Part shown: positions 42,321-53,759 of the stretch, one piece after another | Layout: every line of letters starts with the position of its first letter | Numbering within the stretch: the first letter of the stretch is position 1 | Source: Eucalyptus grandis | Taxonomy: Eukaryota > Streptophyta > Magnoliopsida > Myrtales > Myrtaceae | Direction: 5' to 3' | Assembly: GCF_016545825.1 (NCBI RefSeq) | Contig: NC_052614.1 | Span: 11,984,559-12,048,558 of the forward strand | Length of the DNA stretch: 64,000 nucleotides | Made by a program: the position numbers and the translations under genes | Notes under the pieces: model-generated | What the model was told of the DNA's origin: nothing | What the model saw: only the letters and a program-made list of their open reading frames with translations | The model's database searches: none

Positions 42321-43156
42321 CCCTTTTCTCAGGATATAATTTGGGTCTCTTTGGGTCTTGTTGTATCATACTGAGGTAGGGGACCAGCGATGGTCCAGCG
42401 AGCAACTTTAGCCTAGATAGCTCAAGTATCCGAGGAGGAAGAGATGCAAATTTATTAACTCTGTGAATAAATGATCAGGCTCACATCAGGACTCTTTAGA
42501 AAGCTCCTTTTGAGCCCTTTATCACTCTCCCAATAAAGCGGGAACTATTTTAGCTGGAACCTCAAGGATTCCTGTTTTGTGGATGTTTCCACTAGGAATG
42601 ATCAATAATAGATGGCTCAAGGAAATATTGCCTTTATAATTCAAAGGCAATAATGGTGAGTCGGCAAATCATTGTGACGAACTGTCTGCATTTTAGTTTA
42701 CTTGAGAATAATTCTAAATAACTCAATTGTATCAAGAAAACGGGTCTTATTTCTTGGTTCCTTTTGTGTCAGCATCATTTAATATCAATTATGAGAACCG
42801 TCTGAGTTAAGGAATTTATTTCCAAGCCATCAATGGATTTGCCAATTTTATTGAGATGCAAATGCGGCAAAAAATCAGACATTCAATGGCGATATTTGCG
42901 GAACAGCAACATCTTTCATTGCTGAAGTGGCTATCTCCTTGGAAGTCTATCTATCTAGCTTGAATTGACATATCCATCTCTCATATTCTGTACATTCTGA
43001 AGGATGAATTCAGAAACTAGTCTTAGGTATGGATGACTAATACATAGTTAGACAAATCGTTTGATGCTTGTCTCTCTGTAGGACAAGTTGGAAAAGTTTT
43101 GCAAAAGTTGGAAGACCAAAGCCCTACACTAAGCTTCTGCAATCTAGTGCTAACGG
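42321..43156. other. Duplicated convergent 3' region
   Basis: Non-coding; the duplicate of 31695-32782 with several deletions. No gene is recognised. The end nearest 43,157 corresponds to the 3' UTR of receptor kinase 2. Confidence 0.65.
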
Positions 43157-43602
43157 TCAGTAAGTGTTGCGCTCGAAATCATGAAAATTGCTGCGTGGCA
43201 TTTCGTCATGCTTGGAATTTTCGAGGAGTGGGACGACATCGAACTTGTGTCGGGATTTCTTTTCAACATTGTACAGTAGATCGCTACATTTGAGCAGCAC
43301 TTGCAGTACCTCCTTCATTGTAGGCCTCGTGGAAGGCAGAGTAGCAGTGCAAAAGATCCCGAGCTTGAAAACATTGCTTATTTCATCTACGTTTGAGTCG
43401 TCCTTGATCTCCTCATCTAATGCGTCAGATATCGGGTTGCCATCTTGGATGTGACGCCATGCCCAATCAGCAAGGCACATGTCTTCGTCCCTGTCGTTAG
43501 CCTCCCTCCCAGTGGTTAGTTCCAAGAGAACCACCCCAAAGCTATAGACATCAATCTTCTCATTCACTCTTGTCGTATGAGCATACTCTGTTGTACATCA
43601 CC

Positions 43603-43635
<33 letters not shown>

Positions 43636-46366
43636 CAAGACAAAGCTAAATATTCCTGCTGGTAAAATATGTAAAGTATGAGGAAGGCGAACTGGGATAG
43701 CTGAAATGAACTCATGTTAAGTAAATGGACGAACCTGGTGCCAAATAGCCGAAAGAACCTGCAACGGCTGTCATGCTAACAGCTTCTCCAGGCTTGGCCA
43801 ACATCCTTGCAAGGCCGAAGTCGGCAATTTTTGCGTTGATCTCTGAGTCTAAGAGAATGTTGCTCGATTTCACATCTCGGTGGATGATGGGTGATGAAAA
43901 ATCATTATGCATATAGCAAAGTCCTTTAGCTGCTCCTAGCGCAATCTGCAACCTTTTGGGCCAATCCAAGATCATATTGTTGGTGACACCCAAGATGGGC
44001 GACAATCTTTTCTTCTTGTGAAGCCAATGGTCCAAGCTGCTATTTTCCATGTACTCATACACTAGGAGTTTCGAGTTCTCGCAAGAAATACAGCACAACA
44101 ATTTGACAATGTGCCGATGCTTAATATTCCCAAGTATCTCCACTTCTGCTACGAATTGCTTTTCCAGCTTCTCGTTTAACTTTTGGTTATTTGAAATCCT
44201 TTTCACAGCAACGGCATCACCAGAAGGATTCACAATAATGCGATATACTTTTCCTGATCCGCCACTTCCAATCACATTATGCTCCTTCAATCCCGACAGA
44301 ATATTTGATTCCGTAAAATTCAAACTTTGGAATGAAGTCAGTTTCGGAGTTGAATCAAACGAACTCCTGTTCTTTCTGGAAGCTCTGATCGTGAATAGCA
44401 CCACCAACAAAACACACATCGCCGCCACGATGGCCAAGATCACAATCAAGGTGGGATTGGTTTTGCTCAACCTATGGGGTTGGGCGTTGCAGACATTGAT
44501 CCTCATGAACGAATTGGATGCACAGAGCCCAGGGTTGTTCAGGAAACTGGTGTCATATGCGGCGTTCTCCAACTTGGCTGGGATTGGTCCACTGAGGCGA
44601 TTGGATGATAAATTCAGACGGTTCAGATTCAGTTGGCCAATTTCAGGAGGAATCAAGCCGGACAGTTGGTTGCCAGACAGGTCTAACTGCGTGAGTACAG
44701 GTAGAAAACCGAGTTCACTAGGAATTGGTCCTGAGATCTTATTGTGACTAAGATTCAGAGTGGTCAAGGATTTCCATGAAACGATGTCTGTGGGAAGAAT
44801 CCCAGAGAGCTCGTTCTGACCGAGCACAAGCCGCGTCAGAAGAGGAAGCTCAGTCAATTCAGTCGGAACCGTGCCCCTGAGGAGGTTATTACTAGCATAA
44901 AAAACCCCCAAGTTCCTCCACGAAGACACGGTGCTCGGAATCTTGCCGAAGAATTTGTTGTTGCTTATCTCGATCCGAGTGAGGTTTGGGGACAGCTCCT
45001 CAGGAAGCTCGCCAGTTAATCCATTACCACTCAAAATCAAAGCCGTCAAGCTCCGTGACATCCAGAGTCCTCCAGGCACATTGCCGGTGAATTCATTGTT
45101 GTTCAACATCGCTACGGACAAAGTACTGCAATTTCCAAGTGACTCTGGCAACTCCCCACTGAGATTGTTGTCCAGAGCAGCCAGCCCGATCAGCGTGCCG
45201 CCATGGCACAGTTGTTCTGGCAATGTGCCAGTCAAGTTGTTGATGGCCACCTCGAATCTTGTGAGCAGGGAAAACTTACCAAAGTCCGGGGGGATCGTGC
45301 CTGATAGATTGTTGTTGGACAGCCTGACATCAGACAAAGCGGGAAGACGCCCAATACCTTCCGGGATTCTGCCGGACAATTGATTGAACTCTAAATTCAA
45401 GCTGTATAGATTCTTGAGCTTTCCAAAAACTTCAGGTATGGTCCCCATCAAATTATTCTCAGACAGATCGATCATGCTCAGGTTCATGGCACTGACTGCC
45501 TGAGCGATCGACCCGGACACATTAGTCATGTACACGTACAACTCGCTCAAGTTCCTCAGAGCAAAAATGCTACCTGGGATCTCTCCTGTCAGTGGATTCA
45601 TCCCCAAATCCAAGTGCTCAAGAGCCTCCATATTCCCAATAGTCTCTGGGATTCCACCAATCAGGTTTGTTTGTGCCATCGAGAAGAAGCGTAGCTTCTT
45701 CAGGGCAGTGAAGTTCTGCGGTAGCTGCGACGGGACAAACTTGTCGTTGTACTCGAGCCTCAGTTCTTCGAGATCAGACAGGCCAAAAATCTCTTCAGGG
45801 TAAGTGCCATTGTACTCGGACTGATGAAGGTCAAGGATCCTCAGCCTTGGCAGCCTAGCGATTGCCACTGGGATGTCGAACGAGAAGCTGTTGCCAGCGA
45901 GAATCAGGACCTGAAGATTGCCCATGCGGTCGATATCAGATGGAATACGACCTTCGAAGTAATTCTGGGACAGGTCAAGGTACATGAGCTCGGAACAGTA
46001 ATAGAGAACTGTTGGAAACTCTCCATGAATATTATTGTAGGAGAGATCGAGCTTGTTCAGGTTCTTGAGGTCGCAGATGAATGGGGGGATCGAATAATTT
46101 ATGTTCAGGTTGACAAGATTGAGCTCGGTGATTGAGCCGTCTTGGCAGGTGATCTCAGGCCATGTGCAGTGGGAGGATGATTTGGAGGTGACCCAGTGGT
46201 CGAGGGAAGATGGGTCCCGCCAGGATTGCCTCAGCTTCAACAGGACTTGCTGTTCTTGATCTTGGATTTGAGACTCTGCAACATGGGAGAGGGAGCAGAG
46301 GAAGACGAGACACGGGATGTAGAAGAAGAAGTGAATATGAGGAGGTGATGAGGTTAGTCTCGGCAT
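43157..46366 (-). CDS. LRR receptor-like protein kinase 2 (paralogue of kinase 1), intact
   Basis: Exons on the minus strand: 46366-43735 and 43587-43157. The intron is at the same position and phase as in kinase 1, and exon 2 is exactly the same length (431 bp). The product is 1020 aa: signal peptide (FFFYIPCLVFLCSL), LRRNT with CTWPEITC, about 20 LRRs, TM about 635-660 (PTLIVILAIVAAMCVLLVVLF), and a kinase with IGSGGSGKVYR, AVAVKR, IIHRDVKSSN, ADFGLA and APEYA. All catalytic residues are kept. It differs from kinase 1 by a shorter leader, juxtamembrane changes and many single replacements in the LRRs. The intron holds a T-run on the minus strand (plus 43603-43631). It is a tandem duplicate; retained open frames suggest function. 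Confidence 0.94.
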
Positions 46367-46690
46367 AATTGGAGGTGGTTCAGAGTCCTTTTCTGGTTAG
46401 AGAGACTCTCCGGTGTTGGAGCTAGATATCTATCAGCTCAAAACATGAAGCAAAACGTGTTGGTTTGCTTGTGTATTGCTCGGCAGATCTCCCGGGTTTA
46501 TAACCTCGTTTGAAAGTGCTAAATGGGTCCTAAGATGATGGGCGTGGATGCATTTGTTCCTTTTTGTTCTTTTCCATTTCCCTCCACTAATGTCTCATCT
46601 CACTGGACGGATGAAAGAGGGGAAGCGTGAAAGAGCCAATGATAATCTCCTTATCTTAACACTACTCTGGAGTACACTTCGAAGAGCACC
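46367..46690 (-). promoter_or_regulatory. Upstream region of receptor kinase 2, cut by a retrotransposon
   Basis: Homologous to the proximal upstream of kinase 1 and to the 6935 relic until 'cacttcgaagagcacc' at 46690, where homology stops and the gypsy LTR begins. Kinase 2 therefore keeps only about 325 bp of the ancestral upstream region. Confidence 0.6.
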
Positions 46691-46695
46691 ATTCG

Positions 46696-47322
46696 TGATG
46701 TGGACATCGAGCCATATCGAGGAAGAGTGCTTGAGGATCCATCGTGTCATTCCTATTGGTTCAATCACTCGAGCGCGGGCCAAGCATTTAAGCAGTTGTT
46801 GGTGTCATGATTCGTGATCTTTGGCGTGGAGATGACATTGGATAAGATCTTGAAGAATCTTGGAAATCTTGGCGCATTTGATTATCTTGTCACCAAATAT
46901 TTGACTAAGTCAAATAGAAATATTCTTCTTGTTTAGGAATATTCTAGAATAAGAATATTCTAGAATATGACGCATTAGATTTTTAGGGTTTGTGTGGCTG
47001 CTAGAAGGCCTACATTAAAGGCTGATTGAATTTCTTTGGAGCAGATAGATATATTTTATTTTTGAGGAAAAAGTTGAGAGATTCTCTTCTACTGTTCTTT
47101 TGAGGACTTGACTTAATCAAGGTTCCTTGTGGTAGTCGATTCGACTTATTGAGCGAAATAGCGAATTCTTTCGCTTGTGGCATCTATATCGTTGGTTGGT
47201 TGACACGCGTTCGTCAACAGTCACGGTATGAGCCGAGGTTGCCAATCACGATTTGATTGGAGGTCGAGGTTTGCAATTCGCACTATTTGGGCCTTCGTAG
47301 AACGTTTCCACAACGATTCACA
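46696..47322 (+). repeat. 5' LTR of the gypsy element
   Basis: About 627 bp, TG... to ...CACA, ending four bases before the primer-binding site. It contains a heat-shock-element cluster (46937-46965) and a TATATTTTATTT at about 47,047 that could be the core promoter. The borders are approximate because the second LTR is outside the window. Confidence 0.65.
46937..46965. promoter_or_regulatory. Double heat-shock element in the gypsy LTR
   Basis: Two perfect GAAnnTTCnnGAA trimers (46937-46949 and 46953-46965) are separated by three bases, giving six GAA/TTC modules in 29 bp. The core GAATATTCTAGAA is repeated exactly. HSF-binding sites of this type drive heat-induced transcription, including of the Arabidopsis copia element ONSEN. 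Here function is inferred from the motif only. A TATA-like box lies about 80 bp downstream. Confidence 0.6.
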
Positions 47323-47326
47323 TCGT

Positions 47327-47338
47327 TGGTATCAGAGC
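47327..47338 (+). other. Primer-binding site (initiator tRNA-Met) of the gypsy element
   Basis: TGGTATCAGAGC, the exact complement of the 3' end of plant initiator tRNA-Met, is placed just inside the LTR. Confidence 0.9.
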
Positions 47339-47469
47339 GTGTTTCTACAATGTCTATTTATCTTTAATTTTCTATTTACATTCAGCAATTTGAAATTTAT
47401 TGAGTTAGAGTTTTGGTTCTAGCCGATTTAGGGATCTGATTGCTTTTGCTCTTCCATACGTAGTTGTTT

Positions 47470-47665
47470 ACTATTAGTTTTAATTTTTTTTTTTCTAGCA
47501 TTTTAAATTGTATCTCGAGTTTGTCAAAAAAAAAAAAAACAAAAGAAAGTTCGTCAAAAAAAAAAAAAAAAAGAGAAAGAAAACGCACACAAAAGAAAAA
47601 GTGCGAAAGAAAAAAAAAAAAGATTCGGCAAAAAAAAAAAAAATTAGCCAAACAAAAGAAAAATC
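47470..47665. repeat. A-rich leader of the gypsy element
   Basis: Repeated long A-runs are punctuated by short words (gttcgtc, gtgcgaaag, attcggc), apparently a degenerate tandem array. The Lys/Phe-rich ORFs across it are low-complexity artefacts. Confidence 0.6.
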
Positions 47666-48042
47666 AAGAAGGTGACTTGTTTGTTAGTAGACTGAATTGA
47701 AACAAAATCAATAGTGATTTGCGTGTCAATTGGAATTTCAAAAGTTGTACTTGTTGGTTTGAAATTGTTACTTACTGAAACAAAATCAATAGTGATCTAA
47801 TCTTGTTTGATTAATTTGATTGATTATTGTGAGAGGGTTGAGAGATAGGTTTTGAGTCCAATAAAGAGCTTGTAAAAAGAGAATACGAGAGGGAAAAAGC
47901 AAGAGTGTGTAAGCTTAATTGAGGGTGAAAAAGCCTAGACTTGAGTTAAACACGAGGGGAGTGACAAACACCTTGAGAGAAACATGTGAGGGAGCGATTG
48001 GTGAGGATTTTTGTGACTAATGTTTACTTGCAGGTCTAAAAT

Positions 48043-49236
48043 ATGTCGCGCGAAGAAAGCGTGAATCAAAGGGAGGTTGACTCCATACGAAGAGATGAAG
48101 CACTCGTGGAAAGCATCCAGCAATTGAGGGCCATCGTGGAGGAGCTTAGGGGCTGAATGATGGGGAATGGTGACCAAGAGCTACCCCGAGGAAGGCCGCA
48201 ACATCAGTGAGATGCCTCTAGAACACAACCTAGAAGACAGCGGCATTATGATGATGATGAGGCCGACATGGAGGATGATTGGGATGCTCAATTTGGAAGG
48301 TGGAATGGAACTCGAGGGTTTAGACACCGAGAAGATAATGAACTTGGCAATATCAAGATGAAGATTCCTTCTTTCCAAGGAAAGAATGATCCTGATGCGT
48401 ATCTAGAATGTGAGAAATGCATGGATATGATATTTGATTGCTAACGATATTCCGAACTCAAAAAGGTAAAAATTGCAGCTGTTGAATTTACTGATTATGC
48501 TATAATTTGGTGGGATCAACTTGTGACTAGTAGGAGGCGCAATGGTGAAAGATCGATAGAGACGTGAGATGAGATGAAAGCGGTGATGATGAGGCGTTTT
48601 GTACTTAGTCATTACCACCAATATTTGTTTCAAAAGTTACAAAATCTCACACAAGGATATAGAGATTGCCATGATCCGTGCTAATGTGGTGGAGGATCAT
48701 AAGGCCACAATGTCAAGATTTTTGAGTGGTTTGAGCCGAGACATAGCAAGGGTGGTGGAGCTGCAACACTATGTTGAATTGGAGGAATTGGTGGATAGAG
48801 CCTTCAAAGTTGAGCGGCAATTGAAGTTGGACTGAAATCACAAGAGTGGAGGAGGTTCAAATCAGAATTGGAGATCCAATTGGAAGAGAGATGAGAAGCC
48901 AAATTGGAGAAGAAACAATACCAAAACCGAAACCTCAAAGGAGAAGGAGAGGGACGGTAAAATTAGAACAAATCCGGTTTCAGGTAAAATCGAAAACCCT
49001 AACACTAGAACTCGTGAGATTAAATGTTTTAAGTGTTTGGACAGGGGTCATATGGCGAATCAATGCCCTAATACGAGGGTGATGATCACGACTAGACATG
49101 GTGTTATTGAGTCCGAAAGTGATAGGGATGAAGAGGATGATGAGATGTCACCATTGGAGGATTGTAGTAATGGAGAAGTGGCTATAAAAGGAGACTTATT
49201 GGTGATTAGGCATTCTCTGAGTGTTCAAGTAAAGGA
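48043..49236 (+). pseudogene. Gypsy gag, broken
   Basis: The ATG at 48043 opens MSREESVNQREVDSIRRDEA, which stops at a TGA near 48,154 and resumes in the same frame as MMGNGDQELPRG. The gag core (KIPSFQGKNDPDAYLECEKC, YHQ, then SGLSRDIARVVELQHY) is split over frames. The zinc knuckle CFKCLDRGHMANQC (49025-49066) is intact (CX2CX4HX4C). The frame ends at the insertion point, just after MSPLEDCSNGEVAIKGDLL. It forms the capsid precursor in intact members. Confidence 0.85.
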
Positions 49237-49601
49237 TGTCGTGACCCGATCTCGCTGCCCCTTCTAAATGTCCAAGGTGGGAAAGGTCGAGTTTATGGGT
49301 ACTTGATCATGAGAGTTCCCTCACGAGATCGCGAGCTCTCCCAAGCTCTTACCCCGCGCAACAACGGGTTTATTTATGCAGTCTAATTGTTTAACAACCT
49401 AAGAATATATAGGAGTCGCCACTAGCCTCATTCTTTGGGGGTTGGCTAGAAAATCCAATCAAGGATCAGGAGAGTTCCCTCGATTCCTACGCAACCAAAT
49501 ATCTAGGTTCAGGGACTTGGGTTACGCTAATATTGCTATTAACGCCCTTTCGGTACCTAAACAGTATGTTATGTTTTTTCCTAATATGTCCATGCATTTT
49601 T

Positions 49602-49620
49602 TTTTTTTTTTTTTTTTATA
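49602..49620. repeat. T-tract and (ATTCT)n microsatellite
   Basis: An uninterrupted run of about 19 T, followed at 49,674-49,696 by four to five ATTCT units. Both are inside the solo LTR. Confidence 0.7.
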
Positions 49621-49699
49621 TTTTCAGGATCATTATTTCTAGACTAAGTGATCATGCGTGGTGGATTACTTTCATTCTATTCTATTCTATTCTATTCCT

Positions 49700-52070
49700 A
49701 AGAAATGAAAGGAAAACAATCAATGAAAATGAAATTGCAGGACATTAAGTAGACAATCAAGGAAAGCAATTAAACCTAATCATGCAATTCTAAAAATAAA
49801 AATAAAAGAGAAAACAATTGGGAAAGAAAGAGAACCCGCAACTCGTCGGGTTTTATACAATGCATAAGACCCGAGACATATGTCGGGAAAACAAATAGTA
49901 CATGACAACGGTCGGAGTGGACATCGACCTCCACCATCTTCACGCAAAGGTCCATCTTTGGGGCCCTAATCTAAACCTAATCTAAGAAATCTGGATGACT
50001 AGATGCATACAAATGAAATAAACAATCATCACGTATCAAAACAATCAAAAGCAAGACATTTTTTGTATTAAAAAAGAGTGACTAAAGTCACAAAGTCTTT
50101 AGATCAAATTCTAGATGATATCCCAATTAAATCTCATAGAGACACTATCATCATATCAACACATGAATTTCTAAAAATACTAGAACATGAACTAATCAGT
50201 CTATAATAGAACAGGGCAATATGTAACATAGGCATTCTACAACATATTGAAAGTAATTGAACACATCTACTATTTCGTTTCAAGACTAACAGCAACTAGC
50301 CACAGAAAAAAAACAGCATTGCAGTTCAAGACAAATTCCAGATTTCAAAGCTCGATTTTAAAAAAAAAAGGCAGGGCAAATGATGACCAAATCACACATA
50401 TAATATGTCAATGGAAAGCTTGAGAAGTCTATTACAAATCTCTAGAAGACATTAAGTCCTAATAATATCATCTACCAGCTCGTTCCAGTTAAAACAGAAA
50501 ATTGCAGTAAGTGAAAACAGCAAATCAACCTAAAAACTACAGCAGAATTGACAGACTTTGTCGGTATTTTCAATGACCAAATGATGTCTGTTCAAGGCGT
50601 GCAACATATCAAATCAAAGCTCAAATGATGTAGGCCATGCATCCTTTCTGAACAAACATTTACAAAAATGCATATCACCGATAACTTTGCTAACTCTACC
50701 TGTGAAAAAGGAATAGTTTTGGTATTGGCACTATTCGTTCCATTCAATGTCAAGAAAAACAATTGCAGCATGGCTCAACCAATATATTTGAAGTATTCCA
50801 TAGGACATAGATCACAAAAACAACATGGCAATACTTCCAGCGACATAGCAAGTAACTAATAGAACCCATTATAGACAAAGATGAACAAGAGGGTAATTAA
50901 CAAATTAAAGTATCAGAATGCACCTATGTTGTAATCCTCTTGTCCATGGAAATATAGAAACAATGCTATTGGTACTAGTTTCTTGATCCTTCTGATGTAA
51001 ACGAAGATGATGAGGTACAGTCTCATGAGTAGCCTCAGCTTCCAATGCCTTATCATCAGAGGATAACAAGACCGAGCTCATGAGACCCTTCACTTTTTTC
51101 AATAACCATTCCCTCAATAAAAAACAACGAACAACATGAGTTCCCTCTCATTGACTAAACATGCGGACTGCTGAAGCAGAATAGGGATGAATCAAATTCA
51201 AATATGCTTAGCAGAAGTTGACCAAGCACTCTGTACATGTACAGTGAGAGCGAAACAAGAAATAGAAGCACACATACAAATCCTGTTCACACGTGAAAAG
51301 TCATTACTCTTTTCTTCTACCCACCAACAAACCCACAATTGATTGGCTGAAAAACTATCACAAGGATCAAATGCAGCATCACTGGATATATGTCTAATCT
51401 GAAAATTTCAAGAACAAATCCCCAAATGTATAGCTACTAAATTTGAAATGAAAAGAAACAAAACAAAAGTAAATTTTATACGACATATAAAATGAATTGA
51501 TTAAGCGGTGGAAAGCCCTATGTTAGAATCTGAATCAAAACATACACTGATCTAGTTCAGGAATTTTATCGAATAGGTGCTAGACACTTCGGCCAAAGGA
51601 TCTAGATGCGGAAATAAGAGAGAAGTCATATCCAAACTTATCACAGAGGCTCGAACGTCATTGGATTTCATGCAGGAGGTTCTTGATATATTCAAGCACA
51701 AACATTCTTACCTCAACAGCTTTGTCAGTTATTCTCTTCAAGGATTCTAAAAAGATCGGCTCTGCTTTGCTGCGTCTGTCTTCCGATTGTTGAAGTTGTT
51801 CTTCGAGTAATGACTGATCCAAACACCTTGTGAGATTTTGATTGAATCGGCGACTTCAATGGATAGCTGGCGATTTCAATGGTTGAATCAGCAAAAGGGA
51901 ATACATGCTCGGCACCAACAAAAGAAAACGGCAAGAGATGGAGGATTGAGATGACTTTAGAAAAAAAACTTTACTAGAGAAAACAAATTAGTAATTTGAA
52001 CGAGACTTGCCGAGATCTGGGGGGAAAATCCTCAGAAGTGTCTCGATCTAGAGGGAAATCGTTGTTGAAC
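49700..52070. other. Non-coding body of the solo LTR, left part
   Basis: No protein domain is seen. The small ORFs (50668-50859 and 50905-51117) are without recognisable similarity. This matches the long R/U5-type stretch expected for this large LTR in minus orientation. Confidence 0.55.
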
Positions 52071-52077
52071 CTTCTTC

Positions 52078-52145
52078 GAACTCAGTGCGGATTCGAACCT
52101 CGCACCTCCAACTCCTCAACCGGCAGTTGCTCAAGCCAGCTAGAT
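52078..52145 (-). repeat. tRNA-like pol III head within the solo LTR (possible SINE trace)
   Basis: On the minus strand a perfect B-box (GGTTCGAATCC, 52099-52089) sits in a GTGCG...CGCAC stem, preceded about 40 bases upstream by TAGCTGGCTTGAGC, an A-box-like word. There is no clear poly(A) tail or target duplication, and cloverleaf pairing is poor, so it is not called a tRNA gene. Confidence 0.35.
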
Positions 52146-52458
52146 CGAGAGATTCCGATCCTCAAAGACAAAGTCGAGAGAAAGTCCCTGGCGGTAGTTG
52201 ATGAACAAGAAGGTGATCGGAAACCGCTGCCGCAACCACCATCAATTGAGCTTCGGATTTCTATCCTCGAGGCAGAGCTTCGTGATTCGAGCTCCTCTAC
52301 TAGTTGCTGCATCATTTTAGGGCTCGAAGAAATGCGGAGGAAGAGCTCGAGATTCCCGAGAGTTGGAGGACAAAACAGAAAATCAAAGAAACGGTGGTCG
52401 AGGCCTCAGATCCGACACCGATCGAGAGAGAGGCAATCGCGAGGACAGTGATTGCCGC

Positions 52459-53375
52459 TGAGATAGCTAGTATAAGCACCTAGAGGGGGGTGAATAGGTG
52501 TAAAAATATTTTCTCGAGATAAGAGAGCAATACTAAGCAGACAATAGATAGGAAGTTCTCCTTTCGTTAACAAGGTGAATTATGATCAAAGTAAAGCAGA
52601 GAGTGGGGAAGAGAAAATGAATACGAAATTATAGTGGTTCGGCTTATTCCAAGCCTACGTCCACTCTTCCGCACCGACAGCCCACCGGCTGGATTTCACT
52701 ATGAACAAAAGAGATGTTACAAAGGTTCTCCCTTGATTCCATAGTGTAGATACTTTACCACACTTCCACAAGGTTTCTCAATAATATGAACTTTCTTTTG
52801 CGTACAAGATTTCGCTCAGAAAATGAATTGACTAAGAACAAAGAGCTTCAGACTTTGGAATTCTTCTATCGAGCACACACTCGAACAACTGGAACGTCTT
52901 CCTTTTATACTCCTTTATGCCATCATACCCGTTGGCACTTACTAAAGGAATTCTTCCAATCTTCCCGTTGGACAGAATCAATTAAGAAGATCATTCGAGC
53001 TATTTAAGGAACATGTCGATAGCCCATCAATCCAGCTCGCCCATACAATCAGGATCTTGGTTTCCATAAGTAGAACCTTCCAAGTATACTTCGCCAATCA
53101 TCGGATCCTCAATCTTTGAATCAATAAAGGATTCTGTTATGTCATATCTAGCCAAGAGATCTTCTCTAGTCGATAAGGTCAAATCCTTAGCGAAACATTC
53201 AGTCTTGGATAGCCCTTCTTCGACGGATTAGAAACCGTCAATGAGAATAGACTTTGAGTCTTGAGTCTGGCAATCCGGAGGTCTTCAGACAGTAGTAGAG
53301 TCTCAAATCTTCGAGACTAGGGCGATGGAAACGTTTTGTCGAGCTTCAAAATACTCCAGGAAGATTTCTCCAACA
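52459..53375 (-). repeat. 3' LTR of the copia element
   Basis: 917 bp, bounded TG (plus 52459) and CA (plus 53375). It is nearly identical along its length to 60678-61596, including 'gatagctagtataag', 'gtggttcggcttattcc' and 'ccgttggcacttactaaag'. Confidence 0.92.
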
Positions 53376-53388
53376 ATCTCCCCTTTTT
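53376..53388 (-). other. Polypurine tract of the copia element
   Basis: The minus strand reads AAAAAGGGGAGAT immediately before the 3' LTR. This position and form are typical of Sirevirus-type copia elements. Confidence 0.85.
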
Positions 53389-53759
53389 GATGGTGACAAA
53401 ACTTTTCTACGATTTGGATAACTTTGATCTGCAAAACATTACTCAAGCAAATATGGATATCTCATAAAGATAAATGGCTTATTGATAACACTAGAATCTG
53501 CAACCACAAAAGATAGGTTAGTCTTGCGTATAAGTAAAGCCATCCATAAGATATCAATAGTACTTAATATAAGCAGTCAATCCAAAATCCCAAATCCAGT
53601 CCATAACCAGACACAAAAGTCAAGTCAAACATCAAAACAAATCAAAAGTTCAAGTTCAAAGTTCGAATCACATCTCTCCTCCTTTTTGTCATCATAAAAA
53701 AGGTTGAGATGGAATCAAGAATGCTTGGGAATACAAACAAGCCGGAAATCTCCCATTAC

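Noticed and set aside
47397..47700. Lys- or Phe-rich ORFs in the gypsy leader
   Set aside because: Created by A-runs in a non-coding leader; no conserved sequence.
51996..52451. 151-aa plus-strand ORF
   Set aside because: It lies wholly inside the solo LTR on the strand opposite its promoter, and its composition (Ser/Arg/Glu) looks like read-through of non-coding GC-rich sequence.
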